From the IMG/VR virus record IMGVR_UViG_3300034071_001399, positions 1 through 31,138 of that record: DNA of 31,138 bases. The stretch is one strand, 5' to 3'. The notes beneath the pieces are model-generated. The model made no database searches. It was not told the origin of the DNA and saw nothing but the letters and a program-made list of their open reading frames with translations. The stretch comes from a virus. A program made the translations under genes and the position numbers. The stretch's first letter is position 1, and every line of letters starts with the position of its first letter. Below, piece by piece: positions 1 through 5,473 of the stretch.

Positions 1-130
1 AGCCGTAGCCGTAGCCGTAGCCGTCGCCGTCGCCGTAGCCGGTGCCGTCGCCGTCGCCGTAGCCGTAGCCGTAGCCGTAGCCGTAGCCGTAGCCGTAGCC
101 GTAGCCGTAGCCGTAGCCGTCGCCGTCGCC
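1..130. repeat. Hexanucleotide tandem repeat (AGCCGT/CGCCGT)
   Basis: About 21 consecutive 6-bp units of GCCGTA or GCCGTC, with one variant GCCGGT near position 40. On the minus strand these read GGC TAC or GGC GAC, giving Gly-Tyr or Gly-Asp. The array continues beyond the left edge of the window. Confidence 0.95.
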
Positions 131-169
131 GGATAGGATTGCCCCGCGCAAGACTGTCAGCTTTTCCAT
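1..169 (-). CDS. Gly-Tyr/Gly-Asp dipeptide-repeat protein, 3' part outside window
   Basis: The leftward frame starts at ATG 169 with MEKLTVLRGAILS and then becomes an almost pure run of Gly-Tyr and Gly-Asp dipeptides, with one Gly-Thr, up to the window edge (56 codons visible). The start lies inside the last codons of the upstream DUF6948-like gene (13-nt overlap), so translation is probably coupled. The repeat comes from a 6-bp DNA unit, so slippage would change length without breaking the frame. From memory, similar Gly-rich repeat proteins sit beside DUF6948-type genes in other phages; their function is unknown. The true length and C-terminus cannot be seen. Confidence 0.7.
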   Translation of the reverse strand, partial: MEKLTVLRGAILSGDGDGYGYGYGYGYGYGYGYGYGYGDGDGTGYGDGDGYGYGYG

Positions 170-552
170 GGTGAGGCTTCCCATGCCTTGGCTGCATCGT
201 CAGACACGGCGACAACGCTGGTGATATTGCGCAACTGGATATTGGCGGGCGGGCCGACGCGGCAGTTTGCATTCGGACCTTTGGTCGCAAGGCCGACAAA
301 GCCCTTCACATCAGCGGACCAATAAAGGCAGTTGCGTCCGGCCCTGAGCGTAATCGTCTCGCCGTCAATGTCGCTGGTATATCCGAAGAACACGCCGCGA
401 TGGGCGGTAGTGACCAGAACGGCTATCTCTGGTCCGGACTCTTTGACTGGTGTCTGCGGAGACGCCAGAACACCGGAAAAAAGCGCTGCAATCTCGCGCG
501 CCTCACCGATTGTCAGTTTTTCGATGTTGGTCACTTTGGTTTGCTTTTTCAT
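157..552 (-). CDS. DUF6948-like phage protein
   Basis: 131-residue protein of unknown function. The central part (GVFFGYTSDIDG, then a Trp in LYWSAD, then the Ile-rich LRNITSVVAV) resembles the DUF6948 family of small phage proteins, recognised from memory rather than a search. A predicted beta-rich fold fits the alternating hydrophobic pattern. The start at 552 has a GAGG ribosome site seven bases upstream. It follows the Rad52-family gene after a 90-bp gap with three stem-loops, and its end overlaps the Gly-Tyr repeat gene by 13 nt. It is probably the penultimate visible gene of the PL operon. Confidence 0.75.
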   Translation of the reverse strand: MKKQTKVTNIEKLTIGEAREIAALFSGVLASPQTPVKESGPEIAVLVTTAHRGVFFGYTSDIDGETITLRAGRNCLYWSADVKGFVGLATKGPNANCRVGPPANIQLRNITSVVAVSDDAAKAWEASPWKS

Positions 553-573
553 TTCAAAACCTCGTTATGGGAA

Positions 574-651
574 CCCTCCCGACTGCGGGCATGGATACAG
601 CCGGGAGGGGTAGCCAGCGTCATTGCTGGCATTCGGGGCCGCTTATGCGGC
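574..651. other. Three consecutive stem-loops between the Rad52-like and DUF6948-like genes
   Basis: Perfect arms are CCCTCCCG at 574-581 with CGGGAGGG at 602-609, GCCAGC at 613-618 with GCTGGC at 625-630, and GCCGC at 638-642 with GCGGC at 647-651. The last includes the Rad52-family stop codon in its loop. No T-run follows on either strand, so these are not ordinary intrinsic terminators; they could be mRNA stability or processing structures within the leftward operon. Confidence 0.6.
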
Positions 652-1299
652 TTGTCTTTCAAAGCTGGCGAGTTTCTGTTTCTGCGCTTCCGCAATGCGC
701 TCCAGGTCATCCTCTGACATACCGGCCATGGCGTCTAAGACCTTTCCCGACGCCATCCATTCACCCAATTCAATGGCATCCGAGGCTCGGCCAATCATGG
801 TGAGAACGCGGTCAACTGCGGGCGCTGCGGGCGCTGCGGGCGCTGCGGGCTTGGCTGGCGTGTTCGCTACTTCGCGCTGTTCCTTATCGTAAAGCGCAAG
901 ACCGAACGGGTTGCCGAACGTCATCAGGGCGCGTTTCATCGCGTCCGTTTCGGCTTCTTTCAGCGCGCTTTCATGGGCAGAGCCTAGATCGCGATCAATG
1001 CCAGAACCGTAGCCCGTTCCGTCGCGAACCACTGCGCCGCCCTCGACCGCAACTGTTATGCGGACTGTCGCCATATAGGCGACACGCCATTTCCCATCGA
1101 CTTCGCGCGGTTCGCCAAGCTGGCGAATGTCTCTCAATTCGCGCGCCCATTCTGCAAAGCCAAAAATCCGGTTTGCTTCTGCGATGGCGTGCCAGCCTTC
1201 GATATAGGAAAGCTGACGGCCCGCTTGCGCACGTTGCTTGACGTGGCTGCGATCAAGTGGTGCTTTCAAAAGCGCGATTTGATCCGGTGCAAATTTCAT
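643..1299 (-). CDS. Rad52/Rad22-family single-strand annealing protein
   Basis: 218 residues. The N-terminal part (about 10-140) shows the Rad52/Rad22 pattern: LSYIEGWHAIAEANRIFGF, then a beta region ending in a Gly-rich GTGYGSG, then HESALKEAETDAMKRAL, typical of the helix that closes the DNA-binding domain. Such proteins coat and anneal complementary single strands in phage recombination, like lambda Red beta. Residues about 145-160 form an Ala-Pro linker encoded by a 9-bp repeat (three units at 821-847), followed by a helical tail that may contact a host partner. Its start overlaps the Gp157-like stop by ATGA. No partner exonuclease is visible in the window; it could lie further left. Confidence 0.88.
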   Translation of the reverse strand: MKFAPDQIALLKAPLDRSHVKQRAQAGRQLSYIEGWHAIAEANRIFGFAEWARELRDIRQLGEPREVDGKWRVAYMATVRITVAVEGGAVVRDGTGYGSGIDRDLGSAHESALKEAETDAMKRALMTFGNPFGLALYDKEQREVANTPAKPAAPAAPAAPAVDRVLTMIGRASDAIELGEWMASGKVLDAMAGMSEDDLERIAEAQKQKLASFERQAA

Positions 1300-1802
1300 G
1301 TGATCCTCACAATTGGCTGGCCTCGCACAAGCGACGCGCCGGGCATCTTTTCTCCGGCTTCCAATGCTGCTTTGATGGCGGCATTATCCGGCGTGATCTT
1401 GGCCCGCGTGTAGCCTTGCGGCGGGTTGAAATCGGGATCGAGATGAAGCGACAACCGCCCGTCTTGGATCGATATCGAGCCTTCCGGCACCTTGAACCTG
1501 GGCAAGCCCGCTGCTTCCAAAACAGCCCGGATCATCCGGTCTGCGGCCTCTTCCTCCCGCTCGGCAATAGCTATGCGGCGGTCGTAATAGGAGCCAGCCT
1601 CTTGCTTTGCTACTGCCGCACCAATCTGGTTATGCCGGGCGCGAAGGCGCGCTCTGGCAAGGAGGGAAAGCACTTCGTCAATCGTCGTACTGCCTTCAAG
1701 CATATCCGCACGGAATGTTTCGTCCGCGTCGTCATCCGCCATCTGTTCCCGGACGGCGGCTATCATGCCTTTCAAGGTCGCAAGGGTCTGCGGGCTGATC
1801 AT
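1296..1802 (-). CDS. Siphovirus Gp157-like protein
   Basis: 168 residues from ATG 1802. A helical, charged N-terminal half (coiled-coil-like, EREEEAADRMIRAVLEAAG) is followed by the diagnostic C-terminal pattern: GLPRFKVPEGSISI, a short strand segment, then PDNAAIKAALEAGEKMPGA. This matches the Gp157 family, found in many phages and originally tied to Streptococcus thermophilus phage resistance; its biochemical role is unclear, but it often sits beside single-strand annealing genes, as here. I prefer ATG 1802, with GAGG five bases upstream and ATGA overlap with the preceding short gene, over the GTG at 1859. Confidence 0.85.
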   Translation of the reverse strand: MISPQTLATLKGMIAAVREQMADDDADETFRADMLEGSTTIDEVLSLLARARLRARHNQIGAAVAKQEAGSYYDRRIAIAEREEEAADRMIRAVLEAAGLPRFKVPEGSISIQDGRLSLHLDPDFNPPQGYTRAKITPDNAAIKAALEAGEKMPGASLVRGQPIVRIT

Positions 1803-1927
1803 CCGAACCTCGCTACGCCCACAGACGCCATCATCAATAGAAGAGCGATAATGGCGCACACCATATCGCGCGTTGTGCTGCGCCCATCGTTAAAAGACAA
1901 AACAAATCCGAATGTAAGAGCTATCAT
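1799..1927 (-). CDS. 42-residue single-pass membrane protein
   Basis: A very short gene fits exactly between its neighbours: ATG at 1927 overlaps the upstream stop as ATGA, and its TGA overlaps the Gp157-like ATG, again as ATGA. A GAGG ribosome site lies five bases before the start. The product begins MIALTFGFVLSFNDG, has a charged loop (RSTTRD), and then a strongly hydrophobic segment MVCAIIALLLMMASVGVA, so one or two membrane spans are likely. Double translational coupling is the main argument that it is real. Function unknown. Confidence 0.7.
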   Translation of the reverse strand: MIALTFGFVLSFNDGRSTTRDMVCAIIALLLMMASVGVARFG

Positions 1928-2127
1928 GGAAGCCTCGGAGCATCTGACGTTGCGGCGAGCCGGATATGCCAGCGGGCGGTGTCTTTCATGCGGGCCGCTT
2001 CCGCCAAATCGACGTTCGCGTACCTCGGATATTCAATGGCGCTGGCCTTGTAGTTAGCCGCCAGCTTTCGGAACGTGCCAGCGGCGTTCAACGCAGCAAA
2101 GGCAACCTTGACGCTGTGAAACCTCAT
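1924..2127 (-). CDS. Hypothetical protein, 67 aa
   Basis: Small protein starting MRFHSVKVAFAALNAAG, with a mixed hydrophobic N-terminal half and a charged middle (NVDLAEAARMKDTARWH). No family recognised. It is coupled on both sides by ATGA overlaps, to the 114-residue gene before it and the 42-residue membrane gene after it, which supports it as a genuine member of the leftward operon. No predicted membrane segment or metal-binding motif is evident. Confidence 0.7.
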   Translation of the reverse strand: MRFHSVKVAFAALNAAGTFRKLAANYKASAIEYPRYANVDLAEAARMKDTARWHIRLAATSDAPRLP

Positions 2128-2468
2128 GACGCCACCGCCTTGCTATCGACAAACAATCCGGGAGGGTTGCTTTCGATAATGTCGGCGATTTCAGAGAAGG
2201 AAGTGCCGCCGTCGTTTATCAAAGCAAGGCAACCCCCATCAAAATCTCCAAGCCTATCAGAAAGCCCGGCCTTGCTACAAACGGGAGGACCAACGCCTTC
2301 CACTTCAAACCCCGGTTCCATCCCCGTGACGACATGATGAAGAACGCCAAGGCAGCACATTGAGCCATCGCGGTTGCGCAAATACGTTTTCCCCTGCCTG
2401 TATTTTCCGCTCCGCAGCGCGGCGATCCATTCCCGGCGAATGTCTGCGGGCGTTCTTGTGTCGGTCAT
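2124..2468 (-). CDS. Phage hypothetical protein with MCCLGVL motif, 114 aa
   Basis: The pattern WIAALRSGKYRQGKTYLRN, then SMCCLGVLHHVV, and near the end ALINDGGTSFSEIADIIE matches a widespread group of small phage proteins I know from memory (Cys-Cys-Leu-Gly-Val core and an L-N-D-x-G-x-S/T-F-x-x-I-A-D tail). Their function is unknown. The two adjacent cysteines might bind metal, but no further clear ligands are visible. ATGA overlaps tie it to both neighbours in the leftward operon. Confidence 0.8.
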   Translation of the reverse strand: MTDTRTPADIRREWIAALRSGKYRQGKTYLRNRDGSMCCLGVLHHVVTGMEPGFEVEGVGPPVCSKAGLSDRLGDFDGGCLALINDGGTSFSEIADIIESNPPGLFVDSKAVAS

Positions 2469-2752
2469 GACATGCTCCTACGGTTTGCGGCATATGCTCT
2501 GATCCCGTCGAGATACCGGGCGAAGGCGCTGGCTCGGTAGCCGGACTGGATTAGCGCAGTCGTCGCGTCGGCATTCGTGTTGAGCGGCCATGGGCTATCG
2601 GCAATGGTAATCGCCGCGCTTCGCCATTCGGCAGGAAGCCGGGTTGCCTGATCAAGCGCAAAGCTGTCCGGCCCGTGCAGATAGTTGTAAAGCTGGCGCG
2701 TTGCCCGATGCTTGTTAATCTCAAGAGCGCGGTGAGCTATGGTGGAGGCCAT
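2465..2752 (-). CDS. Hypothetical protein, 95 aa
   Basis: Starts MASTIAHRALEINKHRATRQ, with a helical, Ala- and Arg-rich make-up. No recognised domain. ATG at 2752 shares one base with the stop of the repeat protein upstream (TGATG), and its stop overlaps the next ATG (ATGA). Likely expressed only as part of the PL operon. Function unknown. Confidence 0.7.
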   Translation of the reverse strand: MASTIAHRALEINKHRATRQLYNYLHGPDSFALDQATRLPAEWRSAAITIADSPWPLNTNADATTALIQSGYRASAFARYLDGIRAYAANRRSMS

Positions 2753-3672
2753 CAGGAAACCTCCACCAACTTGAGGCCCTTGGCGCGATACCAGGTATCC
2801 GTCTTTTCAATCTTGCCTGTAGCGAAACCAATGCATTCGCCCGCGTCGTTGTATTCAGCTATGGCAACATGCGTGCCGACTGCGCCCTTGACGTGTGTAT
2901 CTTTGCCAGCGCTGGCGATGACGGAATTTTTGCCGCTGGCCTCAATCTGCGTCCAGTCGCCCGATGCGCCGATCTGCGTCCAGTCGCCCGATGCGCCGAT
3001 CTGCGTCCTGTCGCCCGATGCGCCGATCTTCGTCCCGTAGCCCGATGCGCCGATCTTCGTCCCGTAGCCCGATGCGCCGATCTTCGTCCTGTCGCCCGAT
3101 GCGCCGATCTGCGTCCTGTCGCCCGATGCGCCGATCTTCGTCCTGTCGCCCGATGCGCCGATCTGCGTCCTGTCGCCCGATGCGCCGATCTTCGTCCAGT
3201 CGCCCGATGCGCCGATCTTCGTCCAGTCGCCCGATGCGCCGATCTTCGTCCCGTAGCCCGATGCGCCGATCTTCGTCCTGTCGTTTTTGCCTTTTGTCGC
3301 AGCAATAACGGCGGCTACGGCCCGGCGAATAAAATCGGGCAGGGTGATTTTTGCTTTGATGGCAATTGACGCTGCGGCTATCTTCGTCCCGCCTTCTGAG
3401 CGCTGCTGTTGCGTCTTGCCAGAAAGCTCAACATCAGCGTAGCGAGACGGTGACCCGTTATCATCAATGATCGGATAGAAGTCCCAAACGTGGAACGGGT
3501 CAGCGGGATCAACCGCGTGGAACCCACGTTCACAGACCTTGACCGAGCCGTCGATTGCGTAGGTTTTGCCAACCTGGAATTGAAAACCACGGCAGCTTAA
3601 ATCCTTGTCAAAGGCCTTAATCGCGGGGATGGTGGCGGGAGCATCCGCCTGCTTTTTCGATGTGCGGGCCAT
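2752..3672 (-). CDS. DUF7666-type protein with 9-residue tandem repeats
   Basis: 306 residues. Residues about 15-90 (AIKAFDKDLSCRGFQFQVGK, CERGFHAV, HVWDFYPI, YADVELSG) match the N-terminal domain I know as DUF7666 in phage proteins. After a linker rich in Ala, Ile and Lys, residues 133-249 form 13 copies of a nonapeptide with consensus T-K/Q-I-G-A-S-G-D/Y-x; a degenerate copy follows and then a short C-terminal domain ending near KLVEVS. The regular Ile and Gly spacing suggests a beta-solenoid. Function unknown. The start abuts the preceding stop (TAA directly before ATG), with GGAAG upstream. It is the second gene of the PL operon. Confidence 0.8.
   Translation of the reverse strand: MARTSKKQADAPATIPAIKAFDKDLSCRGFQFQVGKTYAIDGSVKVCERGFHAVDPADPFHVWDFYPIIDDNGSPSRYADVELSGKTQQQRSEGGTKIAAASIAIKAKITLPDFIRRAVAAVIAATKGKNDRTKIGASGYGTKIGASGDWTKIGASGDWTKIGASGDRTQIGASGDRTKIGASGDRTQIGASGDRTKIGASGYGTKIGASGYGTKIGASGDRTQIGASGDWTQIGASGDWTQIEASGKNSVIASAGKDTHVKGAVGTHVAIAEYNDAGECIGFATGKIEKTDTWYRAKGLKLVEVS
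2926..3276 (-). repeat. 27-bp tandem repeat, 13 units, coding
   Basis: Thirteen contiguous 27-bp units encode the nonapeptide repeat of the DUF7666-type gene. Units differ mainly at the codons for the Lys/Gln position and the last two residues (Asp-Arg, Asp-Trp, Tyr-Gly, final Lys-Asn). Several units are identical, which points to recent expansion by recombination. Length is a multiple of three, so copy-number change keeps the frame. Confidence 0.95.
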
Positions 3673-4149
3673 TTACGCGGCTTCCTTCTGGCTGTTGCGG
3701 GATGCCTGTTCGGCGCGAAGCGCGGCGAGCTTGATGCGATTGTCGGACTTGGCCTGCCAGTCGCTCAGGAAGCGCTTGTCGCAATAGAGCGGGTCGTCAT
3801 TGCGCTCGGCATCGAAGGTGGCGGAAAGAAGCTGGCCGTCGTTCAACTGCCTCGCCCAAGCGATGCAATTCGCGCGGTGAGCGTCATCCCGCGCCGCAAC
3901 GGCGGCGGCGCAAGATGCATGCCATTCCGCAGCCCTGCGCGCCCTGGCCCGGTCTTCTGCGCCGTAAAGCCCGAAACGCTTGCGCAATGCTTCCGACTGC
4001 CATGCATCGCGTATGGCCGTCGTGAAAAGCTGCCGATAGGTCATCACTTCGGAACCGGCGCAATACCTGCCGCCAGAAAAGCGAAGGCATCCCCGCGCCG
4101 TCGTGTGAGCCCATTGAAACAATCCAGATTTGTCGGCGGCGGCAAGCAT
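3673..4149 (-). CDS. First gene of the PL operon, hypothetical, 158 aa
   Basis: The start at 4149 has a strong AGGAG seven bases upstream and lies about 17 nt downstream of the expected PL transcript start. The protein is helical and rich in Ala, Arg and Asp, with scattered cysteines and the stretch AIRDAWQSEALRKRFGLYG. No family recognised. Its place corresponds to that of the antiterminator N gene of lambda, but nothing in the sequence shows an antitermination role. An internal Met at residue 36 is a weaker start because the strong ribosome site belongs to 4149. Confidence 0.75.
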   Translation of the reverse strand: MLAAADKSGLFQWAHTTARGCLRFSGGRYCAGSEVMTYRQLFTTAIRDAWQSEALRKRFGLYGAEDRARARRAAEWHASCAAAVAARDDAHRANCIAWARQLNDGQLLSATFDAERNDDPLYCDKRFLSDWQAKSDNRIKLAALRAEQASRNSQKEAA

Positions 4150-4172
4150 CGCGTCTCTCCTTGTGTGGAGAG

Positions 4173-4202
4173 ATAGTGCTTCACAATCACCATTCCTGTC
4201 AA
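4173..4202 (-). promoter_or_regulatory. PL-type early leftward promoter
   Basis: On the minus strand TTGACA (4202-4197) is followed by an 18-bp spacer and CACTAT (4178-4173). The same two hexamers with the same spacing occur at the rightward promoter before the Cro-like gene. A repressor operator (4176-4190) lies between -35 and -10 and overlaps the -10. Transcription would start near 4166. Confidence 0.7.
4176..4190. promoter_or_regulatory. Operator, OL1-like
   Basis: GTGCTTCACAATCAC, an imperfect 15-bp palindrome differing by one base from the operator at PR (4915-4929). It covers the PL spacer and the edge of its -10. Confidence 0.7.
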
Positions 4203-4210
4203 CAGAAAAA

Positions 4211-4225
4211 GTGCTTGGTAGTCAC
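4211..4225. promoter_or_regulatory. Operator, OL2-like
   Basis: GTGCTTGGTAGTCAC, a third copy of the operator type, more diverged in the right half. It lies 20 bp beyond OL1, upstream of the PL -35, a spacing that would allow cooperative repressor binding. Confidence 0.6.
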
Positions 4226-4261
4226 TTTATTTTTTTGGCTGAAAATCGGGACGGGGGTGTT

Positions 4262-4531
4262 TTAAATCGGCCTAGCCCTGCCGGTAGGGACCAGGCCGTT
4301 CATCGTGCGACAGGAAATCAAAAACGCGGTCCCCCGCGTAGTTTGACTAGCCAGGGCCAGAGCATCCGCACGGCATTCTTCTAGCGTGCCTCGTGGCAGC
4401 GCTCTTAGCCAGTAGCGCCCGTCAGGCGCATTGAACCCAACTTCGGCGGCATGCTTCGCGGGCGGCATGGATAGCCAAAGGGAAAAAGAGAAGATGGCGA
4501 TGAAAACCAGCGCCAAGCGGATTAATATCAT
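4262..4531 (-). CDS. Small secreted or membrane-anchored protein in the rex position
   Basis: 89 residues. The first 22 (MILIRLALVFIAIFSFSLWL...) form a signal peptide or membrane anchor; the rest is a short, presumably periplasmic, domain with two cysteines (EECRAD and LISCRT) that could form a disulfide. The start overlaps the repressor stop as ATGA, so it should be made together with the repressor in lysogens. In lambda this slot holds rexA/rexB. The sequence does not resemble Rex; superinfection exclusion or another lysogenic-conversion role is an inference from position and the signal sequence. No terminator is seen before PL. Confidence 0.7.
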   Translation of the reverse strand: MILIRLALVFIAIFSFSLWLSMPPAKHAAEVGFNAPDGRYWLRALPRGTLEECRADALALASQTTRGTAFLISCRTMNGLVPTGRARPI

Positions 4532-4863
4532 GACGCCTTACTAAGCGTAAATTCGATAAATCGGGTGATTTGTTGGCGCTGGTCGGGCGTTGCCGATTTC
4601 AGAGCCTCGAAAACAAGTCGGGGTGGCGCTGGTTTCATCGGGTTTGTGTTAAGAATGTCAGCGGGCTCGCAACCATAGACCAAAGCCGCCCGCTCAAGAA
4701 AGTCCTGATTGTAGGGCAGGAGCCGCCTTTCAATCTTGCTCAACGTCGTTCGATCAATTTCAAGCCTGTCTGCGACCTCTTCTTGGCTTAGGTCGCGAAA
4801 ATCCCGCCATTCCCGTAGGAATGTGGGGGATCGGCTATGCAAGGGCTTCTTTACAGGGGCCAT
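4528..4863 (-). CDS. HTH (XRE-type) prophage repressor
   Basis: 111 residues with an N-terminal XRE helix-turn-helix at about 20-46 (LSQEEVADRLEIDRTTLSKI) followed by a helical tail. It is divergent from the Cro-like gene across the operator region, the classic CI position. There is no LexA/CI-type self-cleavage domain (no Ala-Gly site with Ser/Lys dyad), so SOS induction by RecA-driven self-cleavage is not expected; another inactivation route or antirepressor would be needed. No ribosome site is seen before ATG 4863, and a putative -10 lies about seven bases away, so the mRNA may be leaderless. Confidence 0.85.
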   Translation of the reverse strand: MAPVKKPLHSRSPTFLREWRDFRDLSQEEVADRLEIDRTTLSKIERRLLPYNQDFLERAALVYGCEPADILNTNPMKPAPPRLVFEALKSATPDQRQQITRFIEFTLSKAS

Positions 4864-4869
4864 TCGTTC

Positions 4870-4897
4870 ATTGTGTCAAAATTTCAAAAAATTTGAA
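4870..4897 (-). promoter_or_regulatory. Putative PRM promoter of the repressor
   Basis: Minus strand TTCAAA (4897-4892), 16-bp spacer, CACAAT (4875-4870), placing the transcript start at or next to ATG 4863. A perfect-armed palindrome (TTCAAA, AAA centre, TTTGAA; 4883-4897) overlaps the -35 and may be a further operator. Both assignments come from pattern only. Confidence 0.45.
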
Positions 4898-4899
4898 CG

Positions 4900-4943
4900 G
4901 CATCGGGCGCACAAGTGCTTGACAATCACCGTGCGCCCGATGC
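4900..4943. repeat. Perfect 13-bp inverted repeat around the PR operator
   Basis: Left arm GCATCGGGCGCAC (4900-4912) and right arm GTGCGCCCGATGC (4931-4943) are exact reverse complements, separated by 18 bp that contain the 15-bp operator. The right arm ends at the first base of the proposed -10. Confidence 0.95.
4915..4929. promoter_or_regulatory. Operator at PR
   Basis: GTGCTTGACAATCAC, a near-perfect palindrome with mismatches only at the fourth pair and the centre. It contains the -35 hexamer TTGACA of PR, so a bound repressor would block polymerase directly. Related copies lie at PL. Confidence 0.75.
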
Positions 4944-4948
4944 ACTAT
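4919..4948 (+). promoter_or_regulatory. PR-type early rightward promoter
   Basis: TTGACA (4919-4924), 18-bp spacer, CACTAT (4943-4948), the same hexamers and spacing as PL. The expected start of transcription falls at about 4955, at the Cro ATG (4956), implying a leaderless first cistron; no ribosome site is visible upstream. Confidence 0.65.
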
Positions 4949-4955
4949 TCCTTCC

Positions 4956-5180
4956 ATGGAACTCGCAAAGTACATGACTGCCCACGGGCTGACTGACAGC
5001 GCCTTCGCCGCGAAGATCGGCGTTGACCGATCCGTTGTCAGCAAATTGCGCGTCCGCACGCTGGGGGCATCGATTGAGACGGCGGTCAAGATCATTGATG
5101 CAACTGGCGGGGCCGTGACTGCCCATGATTTGGTCCCCGTCAATCGCAAGCCCGTTCCCTCACCGGAGAAAGCAGCATGA
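4956..5180 (+). CDS. Cro-like HTH regulator
   Basis: 74 residues. A helix-turn-helix at about 10-32 (LTDSAFAAKIGVDRSVVSKL) is followed by a helix and the DLVPVN end typical of small Cro/YdaS-like regulators. It is the first gene rightward of the switch and diverges from the repressor. It is expected to repress PL, PR and the repressor promoter during lytic growth. There is no Shine-Dalgarno sequence before ATG 4956. Its stop overlaps the next start as ATGA. Confidence 0.85.
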   Translation: MELAKYMTAHGLTDSAFAAKIGVDRSVVSKLRVRTLGASIETAVKIIDATGGAVTAHDLVPVNRKPVPSPEKAA

Positions 5181-5473
5181 CCGCCATGGGGCACAACCTT
5201 GGCCCTCACGCGCGGGACGCGCGTGAGACGGATATGAACCCGCAGACTGCCGGGCAACTAAAATCCCTCGTCGAAAGAATTGAGCGACTTCACGAAGAGA
5301 AGCGCGCGCTCGAAGAGGATATCAGGGAGATTTACGCTGAAGCTGGCGGCAGCGGCTTCGACAAGAAAATCATCCGCGAAGTTGTGAAACTTCGCCGCAA
5401 GGAAACCGCTGAGCGTGTCGAGTTCGACAGCTTGGTTGACCTCTATCTTTCCGCCGTCGGGAGCCGCGATTGA
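5177..5473 (+). CDS. GapR/DUF2312-family nucleoid-associated protein
   Basis: 98 residues. From about residue 20 the sequence follows the GapR (DUF2312) family: LKSLVERIERLHEEKRALEE, DIREIYAEAGGSGFDKKIIR, EVVKLRRKETAERVEF and LVDLYLSAVG. Host GapR of Caulobacter binds overtwisted, AT-rich DNA ahead of replication and transcription and stimulates topoisomerases. Phage copies are common in alphaproteobacteria; they could assist phage replication or compete with the host protein. The start at 5177 is coupled to Cro by ATGA; a second Met (5235) would give a protein closer to the family core. Confidence 0.88.
   Translation: MTAMGHNLGPHARDARETDMNPQTAGQLKSLVERIERLHEEKRALEEDIREIYAEAGGSGFDKKIIREVVKLRRKETAERVEFDSLVDLYLSAVGSRD

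Noticed and set aside
1-130. Telomere-like or end repeat of a linear genome
   Set aside because: The 6-bp array is in frame downstream of a normal ATG and reads as a dipeptide repeat; no end structure is seen.
1257-2057. 266-residue plus-strand frame over the left operon
   Set aside because: Antisense to three coupled genes with recognisable or coherent products.
2926-3276. CRISPR-like array of 27-bp repeats
   Set aside because: Units are contiguous with no unique spacers, and they lie in frame within a recognisable coding sequence.
2859-3369. Long open frames in several other frames over the 27-bp repeat
   Set aside because: They arise because the repeat unit lacks stop codons in most frames; only the minus frame continues into a recognisable N-terminal domain with a ribosome site.
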